A stretch of 64,000 nucleotides of DNA from CAYJBH01 sp964370605 (GTDB lineage: Bacteria; Bacillota; Clostridia; Oscillospirales; Ruminococcaceae), in contig CAYJJX010000001.1 in NCBI GenBank assembly GCA_964370605.1, forward strand, positions 62,001 to 126,000, in the 5' to 3' direction. Under the pieces are notes generated by a model. The model searched no databases. It was not told the DNA's origin and was given only the letters and a program-made list of their open reading frames with translations. Shown piece by piece: positions 62,986-64,000 of this stretch (position 1 is its first letter; every line of letters starts with the position of its first letter). The translations under genes and the position numbers were made by a program.

Positions 62986-64000
62986 ATGTTTTTTGAAAAG
63001 AACAGGGAATTGCTGGAAAAATACTCCGCAATGTCAAAAGGAGCGGGCGCTCGTGCCGATTTTGTCCAAGGCGGCGGCGGAAACACATCGGTAAAGTTAG
63101 CAGACGGAAAAATGGCAATCAAGGCATCCGGCTTCACACTTTCCGACATCGAGATTGACAATGGTTATGCAGTCTTGGATTATGAGATGTTACGTGAGTT
63201 TTATGGTAAAACCGATCCCAAAAGCCTTGCGGACGTTGAGGCGGCAGGTTCTGACTGTGCAAAATCAGCCAAGGTTGCGGTAGAAGGTCTTGCAGATCTT
63301 CGCCCTTCGGTGGAGGCCGGTTTTCATTCGGTTTTGTCCGGCTTCGTGCTCCATACACACAGTGTTTATGCAAACCTTGTTGCCTGCAATACCGAATGTG
63401 ATGAGTTGTCGGCCGATGCATTTGAAGGTGCCGACTATGGCTGGACGGTGGTACCCTATGTAAATCCGGGTGCCATGCTGACATTTACAATAAAAGAAGC
63501 ATGTGAAAAACAAAAAGAGATCGACGGGGTTATGCCGTCAGTAATCATCATGAAAAATCACGGCATAATCGTACACGATGATGATTCGGAGCGTTGCACC
63601 GCTATTCATGCCGATGCGAATCGACGTCTTGCCAGATTGTTTGGGCTCAGAACAAACAGTTTTCCTGACGTTGAGGTGCGTGAATTGTCGGCAGGTATTT
63701 TTCTTGCCGAATGTGATTATTTGAAGCAGTCGTTGAAAAATACTGTGTACACTGAGTATGATTTTCTTGGAACTCCGCTCTATCCCGATCAGATGGTATT
63801 TTTGCAGGATAGCTTTGCGATGAATAGTGCCGATTTGTCTGCCGGTCGATGTGTCGCAGACACCAAGACAGGGGAGGTGCTGTTGAACATGGACGCAAAG
63901 AAAGCGCTGACTGTTGCCGAGACATTGACCGCCGTGCTATTCATAATCCAGACTATCGAAAGTTTCGGCTTTGAAGTGTCGTTCATGGACGAAGAGTCAA
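62986..64000 (+). CDS. Class II aldolase, 3' end outside window (rhamnulose-1-phosphate aldolase candidate)
   Basis: ATG 62986 follows GAGG; the frame is open to the window end, so about 338 residues are visible. Class II aldolase features: QGGGGNTSVK near residue 30, SVLSGFVLHTHSVYANLVAC with the zinc His pair, and IIMKNHGIIVHDDD with a further His. It is already longer than the ~275 residues of E. coli RhaD, so it belongs to a longer aldolase subgroup. Being last in the rhaM-rhaA operon, it is the likely enzyme cleaving rhamnulose 1-phosphate to dihydroxyacetone phosphate and lactaldehyde. Confidence 0.85.
   Translation, partial: MFFEKNRELLEKYSAMSKGAGARADFVQGGGGNTSVKLADGKMAIKASGFTLSDIEIDNGYAVLDYEMLREFYGKTDPKSLADVEAAGSDCAKSAKVAVEGLADLRPSVEAGFHSVLSGFVLHTHSVYANLVACNTECDELSADAFEGADYGWTVVPYVNPGAMLTFTIKEACEKQKEIDGVMPSVIIMKNHGIIVHDDDSERCTAIHADANRRLARLFGLRTNSFPDVEVRELSAGIFLAECDYLKQSLKNTVYTEYDFLGTPLYPDQMVFLQDSFAMNSADLSAGRCVADTKTGEVLLNMDAKKALTVAETLTAVLFIIQTIESFGFEVSFMDEES

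Noticed and set aside
1..64000. tRNA, rRNA, CRISPR arrays, insertion sequences, integrase or attachment sites
   Set aside because: No cloverleaf, repeat array, transposase-like protein or flanking direct repeats were seen on reading both strands.

Overview
The window reads as chromosomal DNA from an anaerobic, low-to-mid GC Gram-positive bacterium of the class Clostridia. The support is indirect: strong AAGGAGG-type ribosome sites with frequent TTG/GTG starts, YesM/YesN-type two-component systems, Lpl-type sugar transporters, lipoproteins with Firmicute-style lipoboxes, and a GntR/YtrA-type ABC operon. No rRNA, tRNA, CRISPR array or insertion sequence was seen. Almost everything is coding, in operons separated by clear hairpin terminators.

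Region 1 (1-4.6 kb) is signalling: the end of a degenerate kinase-like protein, a membrane histidine kinase, a NarL-type response regulator, a receiver-like protein lacking the phospho-acceptor Asp, and a lipoprotein. Region 2 (4.9-31.3 kb) is a glycan-use island. It holds a GH78 alpha-L-rhamnosidase, a GH38 alpha-mannosidase, a YesM/YesN system, one complete CUT1 sugar transporter followed by UroD/MtaA-like proteins, and a second (Lpl-type) transporter operon. That second operon carries a lyase-like (alpha/alpha) protein, a decayed sulfatase, another UroD-like protein and a GH105 unsaturated glucuronyl/galacturonyl hydrolase. In all, five divergent UroD/MtaA-superfamily proteins lie within 18 kb, next to glycosidases and sugar importers. 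This is the most suggestive unexplained gene family of the window.

Region 3 (31.6-45.8 kb) begins with a membrane AraC regulator divergent from the Lpl operon. A complete oligopeptide ABC importer follows, with a small membrane protein and an M3 oligoendopeptidase in the same operon, then an HD-GYP protein under its own promoter. The OppC-type permease is extraordinary: its first extracytoplasmic loop contains about 290 residues forming seven RCC1/BLIP-II-like repeats, i.e. a complete predicted beta-propeller, while all permease hallmarks are intact.

Region 4 (45.8-58.1 kb) is a minus-strand catabolic block: DeoR regulator, zinc-type dehydrogenase, a 2-oxoacid dehydrogenase complex (E2, E3, and a fused E1 alpha-beta), an SDR dehydrogenase, a PHP phosphoesterase and rhamnulokinase. 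A DMT-family exporter lies beyond. Region 5 (58.3-60.3 kb) is a GntR-ABC operon. Region 6 (60.3-64 kb) has an AraC regulator divergent from rhaM, rhaA and a class II aldolase cut by the window end. Together regions 2, 4 and 6 describe uptake and depolymerisation of a rhamnose-containing glycan, with unsaturated uronate ends and possibly once sulfated, and catabolism of the released L-rhamnose. The exact substrate is an inference.
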